The notes: generated by a model not told the origin, from the sequence alone. Positions 5,120 through 11,335 are shown, counted from the first letter of the stretch. The stretch is DNA of 11,335 bases from Spirogloea muscicola (GCA_009602725.1 WELB01000478.1:1-11335), one strand, 5' to 3'. Program-made: numbers and translations.

Positions 5120-5252
5120 TGTGACATAGCATCTTCCGGCCCCATTGTAGCAGGTACACGCTTGTAAGGCCCTCCGAACCTTTGTCAATTCTTTTTTGGG
5201 CTGGCTTTTCGCAGCCCTTGCCCCAATTGGGAGTGCCACTTCTTCTTTTCTC
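5120..5252 (+). mobile_element. LINE 3' UTR, subfamily II, near-identical to the first copy
   Basis: GTGACATAGCATCTTCCGGCCCC through ACACGCTTGTAAGGCC, CCGAACCTTTGTCAATTC, the hairpin GGGCTGGCTTTTCGCAGCCC and the terminus CAATTGGGAGTGCCACTTCTTC follows 153-280 closely. The coding tail is replaced by the microsatellite. Confidence 0.7.
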
Positions 5253-5321
5253 TCTCACTCACAGCTTTTGCCTAACATTGGAAGGGCTGCTTGGACGGGC
5301 TGCTTCTTTCAGTACCTCAGT

Positions 5322-5400
5322 ATGGCTCGCGCGCTGCATCTCCGCGCCGGTCGTGCCCTTGCCCTTCTTTTCCTTGGTCCATCCTCCCCCCTTACTGACA
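5322..5400 (+). pseudogene. LINE coding tail cut by the MITE
   Basis: MARALHLRAGRALA (5322-5363) is the C-terminal peptide also encoded by the antisense copy at 3680-3984. After it the reading diverges (LLFLGPSS) until the TA at 5401-5402, where the DNA transposon begins. UTR-like sequence of the same family resumes after 5757. Confidence 0.55.
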
Positions 5401-5402
5401 TA

Positions 5403-5755
5403 CAGTAAAACCTGTCTGAGATTATCCTCCATTAGCTTATATCCTGTATAACGTTATCAAATTCTGGCAAACCGAGTCGGTTTAGTGGCGTAAGCTTATA
5501 ATCCTCTATATTTCCATACTTTATACATTTTTCTCAAAATATAAGCTTTCACCTATGGATATCTCTCAATAACACGCATTCTTTATGGACGGACCGAGCG
5601 GACAGACCGTGCGGCGGACCGTGCGACGGCGTGCGACCGTGCGACGGCCGTGCGACAGCCGTGCGATTGACCGTGCGACCTTTGTACCGTTATATCCTGT
5701 GTATCGTCATACAAATCTCCCCAACTGACCGCATAATCTTAGACAGGTTTTACTG
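5403..5755. mobile_element. non-autonomous pogo/Tigger-like MITE
   Basis: The first 23 bases (CAGTAAAACCTGTCT...) and the reverse complement of the last 23 (5733-5755) are identical except at position 16 (G against A). TA flanks both ends (5401-5402 and 5756-5757). CAG-beginning TIRs with TA target duplication are typical of the pogo/Tigger branch of the Tc1/mariner superfamily. That assignment is from family knowledge, the TIRs are seen directly. The 353-bp interior has no transposase. It is AT-rich on the left, with a GC-rich tandem block at 5597-5681. It interrupts a LINE 3' end. Confidence 0.9.
5597..5681. repeat. GACCGTGCGACGG-type minisatellite inside the MITE
   Basis: Repeated CCGTGCGAC or CCGTGCGGC units with spacing near 10-19 bases, for example around 5610, 5624, 5639, 5651, 5662 and 5671. 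GC content rises sharply against the flanking AT-rich MITE sequence. Confidence 0.65.
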
Positions 5756-5757
5756 TA

Positions 5758-5880
5758 GCTTCTTCAGGCCCCTTCGTAGGCCATTCTTCGTAGCTGCTAA
5801 GCGTTTTTGGCCCCTTCGAACCTTTGTCAATTCTTTTCGGGCTGGCTCCTCTTTCCTATGAGCGAGCTCTTTCGTAGCTG
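5758..5880 (+). mobile_element. LINE 3' UTR resuming after the MITE
   Basis: CAGGCCCCTTCGTAG, TTCGTAGCTGCTAAGCGTTTTTGG, CCCCTTCGAACCTTTGTCAATTC and GGGCTGGCTCC match the subfamily UTR up to the first hairpin arm. The terminus is diverged (ATGAGCGAGCTCTTTCG). Confidence 0.55.
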
Positions 5881-5884
5881 CTTT

Positions 5885-5943
5885 TCACAGCCCTTGCCCC
5901 ATTGAAGAAGAAGTGGCACTCCAAACGGGGGCAAGGGCTGTGA
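5885..5943. repeat. inverted repeat of LINE 3' termini
   Basis: TCACAGCCCTTGCCCC (5885-5900) and GGGGCAAGGGCTGTGA (5928-5943) are perfect reverse complements around a 27-base loop, extending a few bases outwards (GCTT/AAGC) with one mismatch. The right arm continues on the minus strand as a LINE UTR (CAGCCC, AAAAAGAATTGACAATGGTTCGGAGG to about 5980), so this is a tail-to-tail join of two subfamily II copies. Confidence 0.85.
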
Positions 5944-5985
5944 TAAGCCAGCCCAAAAAGAATTGACAATGGTTCGGAGGGGCCG
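5944..5985 (-). mobile_element. antisense LINE pre-hairpin block
   Basis: The minus strand reads CCCCTCCGAACCATTGTCAATTCTTTTTGGGCTGGC, the usual block before the hairpin arm at 5928-5943. It is 5'-truncated near 5985. Confidence 0.6.
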
Positions 5986-5997
5986 ACAAGCGTTGGG

Positions 5998-6095
5998 AGT
6001 CCCCATTGGGAGTGCCACTTCTCTCTTCTCCTTGCTGCCGCCTCTGGGCGAGCACACTTTTTTGCCCTAACCAGGGGACTAGTTTCTCCGACCTC
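5998..6095 (+). mobile_element. LINE terminus followed by a degraded coding tail
   Basis: CCCCATTGGGAGTGCCACTTCT (about 6001-6022) is a subfamily II terminus. It is followed by LAAASG (about 6030-6048) and, in another frame, GTSFSDL (about 6074-6094), the latter shared with the tail at 10043. The end of the tail is missing and unique-looking sequence follows. Confidence 0.5.
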
Positions 6096-6950
6096 ATTGT
6101 TGTGGACACATTTCTCTAATCATATCTACTCGATACTTCCTTACTTTCCGACTTGCCCTGCTTTTGTTTGCGCGCAGGAGAATTGCCAACTGTCTTCCTT
6201 TCGTAAGCAGTCTTTGAGCTTGTCACATGATTACATGCTGCAAGTGTGTAATCTACCATCTGATACAGCGAGGAGTAATAGAGCTGAAGCATAGTCCTCC
6301 GTTCTGCTGTAATTCTGCAGTCTCAAGTACGGAGTCAAGCTGCAGACAGCTGAACATTACTGCAGGATAGGTCTTTGCACAATTTGCAGCAGAAAGCAAG
6401 CTCCTCTCCTCTTTGCCAATCACCACCTTAAAGCTTAAATACACTTCCACGTTACAGGTCTGTTGTGACTACAAGACACCAACTCCATGGCATCACGCTC
6501 AAGAGCCTCTGAAATTCTTCAAGCAACATGCAAAGCTTGGCGGTACTTGTCACTGCTCACTGAGACGCAAGTGTCTTTACGTTTTATAACCACTGGCAAG
6601 TCAAGGACAAAAAATGGCTAAACTATTACCACAGTGTATTGCCTGCTGACAGGATCTAAGGAAGTTTCACAAGCTGTGACGCCAAAAGTAAGTGTGCAAT
6701 GTGGAATTGGCCAACGCTTAGTAAGACATCACTGCTATCAAGTGAAGCTTATCAGGACGTGCTATGTGCCTTTGTGATTGATAGATAAGGGGACTCGTTC
6801 CAAACATTGACTCAACACAGACTTACGATAGGTGAGACATGTATCATTCCTCTTATCGCTGACGTACTTATAGAGGATGATGTGAGCTTAGCAAACCAAG
6901 TGCAAACAGTATCGTGATGAAACGAATGTCTTGGTGATTAGCGGGTTTAC
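6096..6950. other. AT-richer unassigned interval without recognised repeats
   Basis: About 855 bases with lower GC content than the rest and no LINE motif that I can find. Stops are frequent in all frames, and the longest frames (about 65 residues at 6097-6294 plus and 6253-6450 minus) show no domain. It could be intron, unique intergenic DNA or an unrelated old transposon. I see no tRNA or other structured RNA. Confidence 0.4.
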
Positions 6951-7149
6951 ACTATGGTCGACGGAGTCTTCTCGTTGCTAGGCTCGCTAGCAGGTGGTCA
7001 GACTTGTGCCCACGGCCGTGCCTTCCGTGCAGGGTCCGGTCGCGCGCACTTCTGCAGAGACGGCGATGCCGATAGAAAGTTCTTCCAGTACAGGGCGATG
7101 GCAGTGATTCACCAGCCCTGGTGGCGCCCCACTACCCGCCAGCGGGGCA

Positions 7150-7240
7150 TGTCAGCCGGGCGTGCGGCTCGGCGCGCCCGTCGCGGCGGGAAACTCCGGC
7201 TGGCAGGGACGCTCGTCGGTCCCGCGGCAGCCGGAGTAAG
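7150..7240 (+). repeat. GC-rich repeat, copy 1
   Basis: GTGCGGCTCGGCGCGCCCGTCGCGGCG, then CTCCGGCTGGCAGG and CTCGTCGGTCCCGCGGCAGCC. It aligns with 10628-10715, where the same blocks occur in the same order with small indels. No protein is supported. Confidence 0.6.
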
Positions 7241-7243
7241 AAG

Positions 7244-7485
7244 AAGAAAGTGCTCGCCCAGAGAAAAGAGGAGCTGGCAAAGCCAGCCCAAAAAGAATGG
7301 ACAATGTCCAAACCCAAAGAAAGAGGTCCCGAAATAGGACTACACTACAAAACACGACAAAACACAAGACGATGCAGAGGGAAGCTCAGTACCCGCGAGT
7401 GAGCAACATCAGGTCCGAATAGCTCGCTGCAGGGAAAGAAAAAAGAGAAAGAGGCACTCCGCCGAGACCCAGAGGCGGCGGCCAA
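7244..7485 (-). mobile_element. antisense LINE 3' end, CTACACTACAAA UTR subfamily
   Basis: The coding remnant on the minus strand begins AAASGSRRSA (from about 7482) and, after a frame change in a TTTCTCTTTTTTC stretch, ends AASYSDLMLLTRGY with TGA at the complement of 7386-7388. The UTR matches 4402-4551 closely (TTTTGTAGTGTAGTCC, GACATTGTCCATTC, hairpin GGGCTGGCTTTGCCAGCTC, terminus CTGGGCGAGCACTTTCTTC). It abuts the GC-rich repeat on its 3' side. Confidence 0.7.
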
Positions 7486-7489
7486 CCCC

Positions 7490-7685
7490 GAACAGGTATG
7501 CTGGCTCTCTGTGGTTCAAATGACACATGGAGAAGAAGAGCTACAGCCATCACAATCTGTCATTGCTTGTGCACCAAAGGCAACAGTCACTTCAGATGCT
7601 GGAGGAGAACCACGCATGTTTGGCGTCATGAGCAGCCAATTCAGGCACTTGGTGCCAACTTTTGATTGACCTCATAATGCATCGG
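7490..7685. other. unassigned interval downstream of the RT copy
   Basis: No open frame of note and no member of the tail families. It may be the distal 3' UTR of the minus-strand RT element or unique DNA. Confidence 0.3.
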
Positions 7686-7783
7686 GGAAGGCGCGCGGTG
7701 CGCATGAAATTGAAAGGGAGGCCAATTCTAGCCTTACAAATCTTATTAACTGGGTAATGAGCTGGCTAAGGGGGACACTAATA

Positions 7784-7814
7784 TCCCCGAGTGAGCACAT
7801 GCATATCTGGCAAG
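7784..7814 (-). pseudogene. out-of-frame last codons of the RT ORF
   Basis: In a frame shifted from the main ORF, the minus strand reads PQYSLPDMHVLTRGY and stops at TAG near 7784. This is the family ending seen in all other copies (SDLHLLTRGY type). The main ORF instead ends GGGFGSSV at 7815. A single-base change in the run of five G on that strand (complement of about 7838-7842) would explain the switch. Confidence 0.6.
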
Positions 7815-9497
7815 CTATACTGAGGAGCCAAAACCACCCCCACGGAAGCCATTAGCCTGGGCCAATGCACGACCAGCACGCTGGTGGATTGCGAGTGCTT
7901 GAGACCGCTGCAGACTCAACGATAACCGCATTCTAAAGCATGCAACTATGGCTTGCGGGACGCTAGAATGGCCTAAGCTACCCACCCGACTACGTCGGCG
8001 GGCATCGACATGCAGTGCCAGGCGATGGAGGAGGGCAGACCACTTTGTTCCGTAGCCGCCGTAGATGTCCATGGCGCATGGGAAGGAGTGGTCGCCCCGG
8101 GGGTGGTCTCTGTAGTGCCTCTCCTTCTTCCTCTCCGCATGATGTGTCACCCAACCTGGCACAGTCGGTGTGGGTGCCCCTGGTTGGAATGCGTCGATGA
8201 GAACGACGTCGAGGAGAAGACGAGGCCCACCACTCCGGGGGGTGGCCACCACATCCAGACGCCTGACGTAAGGCCTGCCACGCTTCTGGAGTACCGGCAT
8301 AATGCCCGGCACCTCCATGGCCGCATGATAACCTGCCTCGCGCACCAAGCCATACATAGCGTCTCTGAGACGATTGTGGGAGGCATTACGTTCACTTCCC
8401 TCCACACATCGCAGCATGTGAGCTGCCAAAGAGACTTCATCCTCCGAACGATGACCACATTCACACTGTCGAATGCCAGCCAAACAAAGTGGAGGGAGGC
8501 CGAGATGGTGGTGGACAGCCGTCCGGAAGAGGTCGTCGGAGAGCCGGAGGGATACGTATATCGGCAAAGCGTTGAGCCACTCCGACGCCCCCGGAGAGCT
8601 GATGGAGTGGAGACGAGAGAGCCCACGCCCATCCTCCTTGAGCAGAGCTTGGAGCTGGCTCGTGGCGTGCTCATTGGCTGCGCGTGAAAAACGAGCTTGA
8701 GCCTTCAGATCAGAGCATCTTGCCCACGCCGCAAAATCGACCTGATCTGCCGCAAGTGATGGGAAGGAGCGGAGAAGGTCTCTGCGAACGCCTGAGAGGG
8801 AGGTTTGAAAGGGCAGGGTCCCATTTGCCACTCCAGCTATTGCTGGTGCCAGCACTGGCTGACCCCTCCTGATGAAGCGCGTTGAGACTGTGGAGGCCAC
8901 TTGCGCCCAACACCCTAGGTGTGCCGCGCGAGCCAGGTAAGCCAGTGGGCGGCAGCCAAGGCCGCCCTTGCCTACAGGGAGCGTCATTTGGAGGAGGGCG
9001 GCAGGCGATGTAGGGAGTGCCGGGTGGTCCAGCAGGCCGAGCAGAGCCTGTTGGAGGCTGCCATCCGTGGCGGCATATATGTTGTCCAGAGCGGTAGTGG
9101 GAGGAACTGCCCGCTGCAGGTAGGTGGGGCGCTGTGCCACGCACCGGGTTAGGATAGCAACAGCCAGCTGGGAGTCATGCAAAATGGGGAGGGCTGGGAG
9201 AGTCTTAAACTGTCGCTCCTCCTGCACCACATGAGCTGCCTCGCCCAGAGGGACTCCACCACCATGCCTAGGGGGGGGGGTCTGGCACCCTACCGGAAGC
9301 TGAAGTGTGGGAGGGATGCCGACCGGCGACCATGCCATACATTTGCCGGGGCGGACTGTGAGGCCGAGAGAGTGTAGCTCACACTCCAAGGTGCTGAAGG
9401 CTCGGGTGACATCTGCAGGGGGGCCCACCAAAGTTGTGTCGTCTGCATGCGTAATGTGGTACACATTGACAAATGGGAAAGAACTGCACTTCGGCAT
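7815..9497 (-). CDS. non-LTR reverse transcriptase C-terminal part with zinc knuckle and restriction-like endonuclease
   Basis: This 560-residue open frame starts just before the catalytic palm motif, here HADD (residues 17-20) where most family members have YADD or FADD, followed by TTLVG. The thumb region carries LPALPILHDSQLA (99-112), YLQRAVPP (126-133) and LPVGKGGLG (173-181). A CCHC knuckle uses C345, C347, H360 and C364. The endonuclease core follows the PD-x(12-14)-D plan of R2-like enzymes: D415, D430 after 14 residues, then AxxK (A454, K457), although the usual proline before the first aspartate is leucine. The last 80 residues (GGYGTKW, FRMRLSLSLQRS, RAGRALAQANGF) are a family tail repeated across the window. 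The fingers and motifs before the HADD are missing and a frameshift ends the protein early, so activity is unlikely. Such proteins nick DNA and copy the element RNA onto the nick. Confidence 0.85.
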   Translation of the reverse strand: MPKCSSFPFVNVYHITHADDTTLVGPPADVTRAFSTLECELHSLGLTVRPGKCMAWSPVGIPPTLQLPVGCQTPPPRHGGGVPLGEAAHVVQEERQFKTLPALPILHDSQLAVAILTRCVAQRPTYLQRAVPPTTALDNIYAATDGSLQQALLGLLDHPALPTSPAALLQMTLPVGKGGLGCRPLAYLARAAHLGCWAQVASTVSTRFIRRGQPVLAPAIAGVANGTLPFQTSLSGVRRDLLRSFPSLAADQVDFAAWARCSDLKAQARFSRAANEHATSQLQALLKEDGRGLSRLHSISSPGASEWLNALPIYVSLRLSDDLFRTAVHHHLGLPPLCLAGIRQCECGHRSEDEVSLAAHMLRCVEGSERNASHNRLRDAMYGLVREAGYHAAMEVPGIMPVLQKRGRPYVRRLDVVATPRSGGPRLLLDVVLIDAFQPGAPTPTVPGWVTHHAERKKERHYRDHPRGDHSFPCAMDIYGGYGTKWSALLHRLALHVDARRRSRVGSLGHSSVPQAIVACFRMRLSLSLQRSQALAIHQRAGRALAQANGFRGGGFGSSV

Positions 9498-9599
9498 AAT
9501 CTAGATCTCCGACAACTAGTGCCTAAGCGGATGGCCAGCTTGGCTGGCGAAATGAACAGTGGGACCTGGAGCCCAGGAAGAAGCAACACTCTCCAAGAG

Positions 9600-9658
9600 G
9601 GGTTTGGTGGCTGTGAACGGCCAGCCACAAAAGAATGAACAAGTTGAGGAGCCGGAAG
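9600..9658 (-). mobile_element. antisense LINE 3' UTR fragment upstream of the RT copy
   Basis: The minus strand reads CTCAACTTGTTCATTCTTTTGTGGCTGGCCGTTCACAGCCACC. The hairpin stem is GTGGCTG/CAGCCAC, a compensated variant of the usual GGGCTG/CAGCCC. The terminus CCTCTTGGAGAGTGTTGCTTCTTCC follows to about 9577. Confidence 0.6.
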
Positions 9659-9659
9659 G

Positions 9660-10035
9660 GACTTTGACGAGGTGTGTTTAAGTGCCGGTCAAGCTTTCCC
9701 CGACCCTTGAACCCCTTTGGACTCATTGGTTTGTGCCATTCGGCCCCTTCCTTCATCTTTAAGCATTTGACTATCCCGCACACCTGCGTGGTAGTGTCTC
9801 GTGCTTGCCACGTTTTATCGCGCTTGGCTCGGTGGTTGCTCGTCCTTGCACGTGGTCTGCAAAAAGAGCGAGCAGAGTGCCAAGCCCAGGCTTCTGGATG
9901 AGCCAGTGAAGAGGGGGAGGCATTGGAAAAGGTTGCGACGCAACTGTAAGGGCAAGGTCCGAGGGTTTGAGGATGGGTGAGGAAATAACCACCCTTCCCC
10001 TCTCGAATCCTCCCTCTATGACCGACGCTCTCCCG
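9660..10035. other. unassigned interval
   Basis: No supported gene. A GTGCCATTCGGCCCCTTCCTTCATC stretch (about 9734-9758) resembles the long-UTR block GCGCCATCCGGCCCCTTCC, so an old LINE fragment may be present. The rest has no recognised repeat or domain. Confidence 0.3.
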
Positions 10036-10042
10036 CTACCCG

Positions 10043-10130
10043 GAGACTAGTTTCTCCGACCTGCGGCTGGTCAACAGAGGTTCCTGAGTGATTCATGGCT
10101 ACTTGATTCACTGTGTGCTTCAGAGCTGGA
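10043..10130 (+). mobile_element. LINE coding tail and proximal UTR, interrupted
   Basis: The tail reads ETSFSDLRLVNRGS with TGA 10085-10087, then GTGATTCATGGCTACTTGATTCACTGTGTGC. It is cut at about 10130, where a second copy starts within its own coding tail. The UTR appears to resume near 10312. Confidence 0.6.
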
Positions 10131-10311
10131 GCCTAGCATCTCTGACCTGCGACTGCTTAGCAGGGCTTACTGAGTGATTCGTAGCTGCTTTATTTCTTTT
10201 TGTGCTTGTTTTTCTTAGCGCTTCCCCTGGCTCCCTTCTCGTACTTTGTCCATTCTTTTTTGGGCTGGCTGTTCCAGCCCCTATCCTCAATGGGCGAGCT
10301 CTTTCTTCGCC
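10131..10311 (+). mobile_element. short 5'-truncated LINE 3' end, subfamily I
   Basis: PSISDLRLLSRAY with TGA 10171-10173, then GTGATTCGTAGCTGC, TTTTTCTTAGCGCTTCC, CTCGTACTTTGTCCATTC, the hairpin GGGCTGGCTGTTCCAGCCC and the terminus CTCAATGGGCGAGCTCTTTCTTC. This sense copy is nearly the same as the antisense copy at 3680-3980, including the ISDLRLLSR form. Confidence 0.75.
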
Positions 10312-10395
10312 TGGCCCCTTCTTGGACTTTGCTAACTCTTTCTTTGGGCTGGCTGTTCCAGCCCATATCCTCAATGGGCGAGCCCTTCCTCTTTC
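10312..10395 (+). mobile_element. LINE 3' UTR end, subfamily I
   Basis: CTGGCCCCTTCTTGGACTTTGCTAACTC, the hairpin GGGCTGGCTGTTCCAGCCC and the terminus CTCAATGGGCGAGCCCTTCC. It likely completes the copy interrupted at 10130, giving two hairpin-terminus units in tandem. Confidence 0.65.
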
Positions 10396-10411
10396 TCTGG
10401 CCCCGCCCGGC

Positions 10412-10442
10412 CGGCCGCCCGGCAGTCACGGCTGGGCGGCCG
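10412..10442. repeat. GC-rich inverted repeat
   Basis: CGGCCGCCC (10412-10420) and GGGCGGCCG (10434-10442) are exact reverse complements around a 13-base loop, next to the end of the LINE tails. Confidence 0.7.
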
Positions 10443-10627
10443 CAGAAAACGGCCCCCATGCGGCTACCCGCACGGGCACGGCATCTCCATTAGTGGCTTG
10501 CCACTACTAGCGAGAAAAAGCGCGTCCTACTACCCCCCGTGTGCCGGCGCTCAAACGAGAGAACCTCCTTCAGCCCCAGTGGGCGGGTTAGCACTCACAG
10601 CCAGCCAGCGCGGAGTGTAGGCCTTCT

Positions 10628-10715
10628 GTGTGCGGCCGGGCGCGCCCCACGCGGCGACTTCCTCGGCCGGCAGGACCAAGTCAGGCGCTTGTCGGTCCCG
10701 CAGCAGCCAAGAGTC
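10628..10715 (+). repeat. GC-rich repeat, copy 2
   Basis: GTGCGGCCGGGCGCGCCCCACGCGGCG, CTCGGCCGGCAGG, CTTGTCGGTCCCGCAGCAGCC match 7150-7240 in order. The end of this unit, CGCAGCAGCCAAGAG(T/C)CTG, is duplicated nearby (10699-10717 and 10733-10751). The open plus-strand frame over 10539-10934 shows no domain and is not called. Confidence 0.55.
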
Positions 10716-10719
10716 TGGA

Positions 10720-11225
10720 AGAGTCCTTCTCGCAGCAGCCAAGAGCCTGAGCGTGGCCCATGCGTGACGGCTGCGTGGAGCTGCAGCAATTCAAAGCATT
10801 GGCAATGTGATCTCTGGCTCCCAGAAGCGAGGAGCATCCCAATCAATCGAACGAACAGTACTGCGAAATTGGCTGTTCGTCACCTCCCGCTTCATCCCCC
10901 GTGTGAGATGGCTTCAAGGGACCCCACGGGCTGAGGCTGTCGGCCCTAAAGCCTAAACCCTAAACCCCCCTCCACCCAAACCTCAAACGAAGCAAGCAAC
11001 TAATAAGTGAGACGAAACCACCCCTATACAGACAGTCAGGGGTTAGAACGTCCTTGTTGGGGTCACTGGGGAGCAAAAAGCGAACCCCCAACACCGAGAA
11101 GCACCACGTACACAACGCATAGAACACCTTGCCCTGAGGCGGAGTCGACTCACCTCACAAGCCAGCAACTGTCCATTAAGGGGAGCAGCCACAGACTACT
11201 CACAAGAGAGCTGGTGAATCCGCAG
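10720..11225. other. unassigned interval apart from the telomere-like block
   Basis: No gene is supported. Short frames in the region lack domains, start context or repeat homology. The only structures seen are the telomere-like heptamers at 10944-10967 and the start of the CAG/GGCTG-rich tandem repeat at the right edge. Confidence 0.3.
10944..10967 (-). repeat. interstitial telomere-like heptamers
   Basis: CCCTAAA GCCTAAA CCCTAAA CCC: three tandem units of the plant/green-algal telomere motif, the middle with one substitution. Too short to be a telomere end, so it is interstitial. Confidence 0.75.
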
Positions 11226-11226
11226 T

Positions 11227-11316
11227 GACGGGCTGCAACGACGGGCTGCAGCAGCGGGCAGTAGCAGGGCTGCGTCGACGGGCTGTGACAGCAGGCAGCA
11301 GCAGCAGGGCTGTGCC
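11227..11316. repeat. CGACGGGCTG/CAGCAG-rich imperfect minisatellite
   Basis: GACGGGCTGCA occurs at about 11227 and 11240, GACGGGCTGTGA at about 11277, and GCAGCGGGCAGTAGCAGGGCTG (about 11251) recurs as GCAGGCAGCAGCAGCAGGGCTG (about 11291). The period is irregular. The repeat runs close to the window edge. Confidence 0.55.
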
Positions 11317-11335
11317 CCTCTCTCGACTGATCCGG

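Larger units (their letters stand above)
7686..9500 (-). mobile_element. 5'-truncated RLE-type non-LTR retrotransposon
   Basis: The minus-strand element includes the RT-endonuclease ORF fragment (7815-9497), an out-of-frame continuation of its tail (to about 7784) and a presumed 3' UTR reaching at least the segment shared with 3297-3375 (about 7689-7725). Upstream of 9497 a stop codon appears in frame and the sequence soon turns into another copy's 3' tail. The element therefore begins inside the palm domain, as expected for 5' truncation in target-primed reverse transcription. Confidence 0.7.

Noticed and set aside
1-5250. CRISPR array or SINE/MITE family as the explanation for the dispersed repeats.
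   Set aside because: Spacing and orientation are irregular and there is no repeat-spacer pattern. TIRs are absent from single copies, and the units are preceded by LINE coding tails, which fits truncated LINEs better.
4942-5258. Open frames of Arg-Glu or Ser-Leu repeats.
   Set aside because: They arise from the (CT)n microsatellite, which is open in all frames for trivial reasons.
8010-8687. 225-residue plus-strand frame opposite the RT ORF, and the 144- and 175-residue minus-strand frames.
   Set aside because: Shadows of the 7815-9497 ORF in other frames. No domain, while the 560-residue frame has recognisable RT and endonuclease motifs.
10539-10934. 131-residue plus-strand frame.
   Set aside because: No recognised domain, and it spans a GC-rich repeat shared with 7150-7240. 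Coding status not supported.
1-11335. tRNA or rRNA genes.
   Set aside because: I found no cloverleaf with a GTTCRANNC-type T arm or A box, and no rRNA core sequence.

Overview
This looks like nuclear DNA of a eukaryote, not bacterial or viral sequence. It has no operon-like gene order, tRNA, rRNA or CRISPR array. It does have a long CT microsatellite, a short block of plant/green-algal-type telomere heptamers (CCCTAAA, 10944-10967), a TIR-bearing DNA transposon remnant and many decayed non-LTR retrotransposon copies. A green or streptophyte alga (Klebsormidium-like) would fit, but the window does not prove it.

The best coding region is 7815-9497 on the minus strand. It is the C-terminal part of a non-LTR (LINE-type) reverse transcriptase: the palm catalytic motif in the form HADD, the thumb, a CCHC zinc knuckle and a restriction-like endonuclease (RLE) of the R2/CRE/NeSL class. 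The earlier RT motifs are missing and the last codons are frameshifted, so the copy is 5'-truncated and probably dead.

Most of the rest is explained by that observation. From 1 to about 5400, 5758-6095, 7244-7490, 9600-9660 and 10036-10400, on both strands, the DNA is made of short 5'-truncated 3' ends of related RLE elements. Each carries some or all of: (i) the last 10-100 codons, ending in peptides like SDLRLLTRGY-stop; (ii) a 3' UTR of about 100-200 bases; (iii) a short hairpin of the GGGCTGG...CCAGCCC type; (iv) a terminus such as CAATGGGCGAGCCCTTTCTTC. At least three terminus subfamilies occur. Copies are inserted into each other. One insertion (3680-3984) is flanked by an 11-bp direct repeat, and another (about 1936-2358) splits an older tail into two recognisable halves.

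Other contents: a 353-bp pogo/Tigger-like MITE with 23-bp TIRs and TA target duplication (5403-5755); a candidate first exon or gene fragment for a secreted protein (2954 to about 3200) running into a GC-rich repeat that holds the only ambiguous base (3253); a GC-rich repeat shared by 7150-7240 and 10628-10715; and unassigned stretches at 1081-1375, 6096-6950, 7490-7685, 9660-10035 and 10720-11225. I see no cluster of cooperating host genes. The window is a transposon graveyard, and its interest lies in retrotransposon biology: self-nesting, the conserved 3' hairpin and the very short copies.
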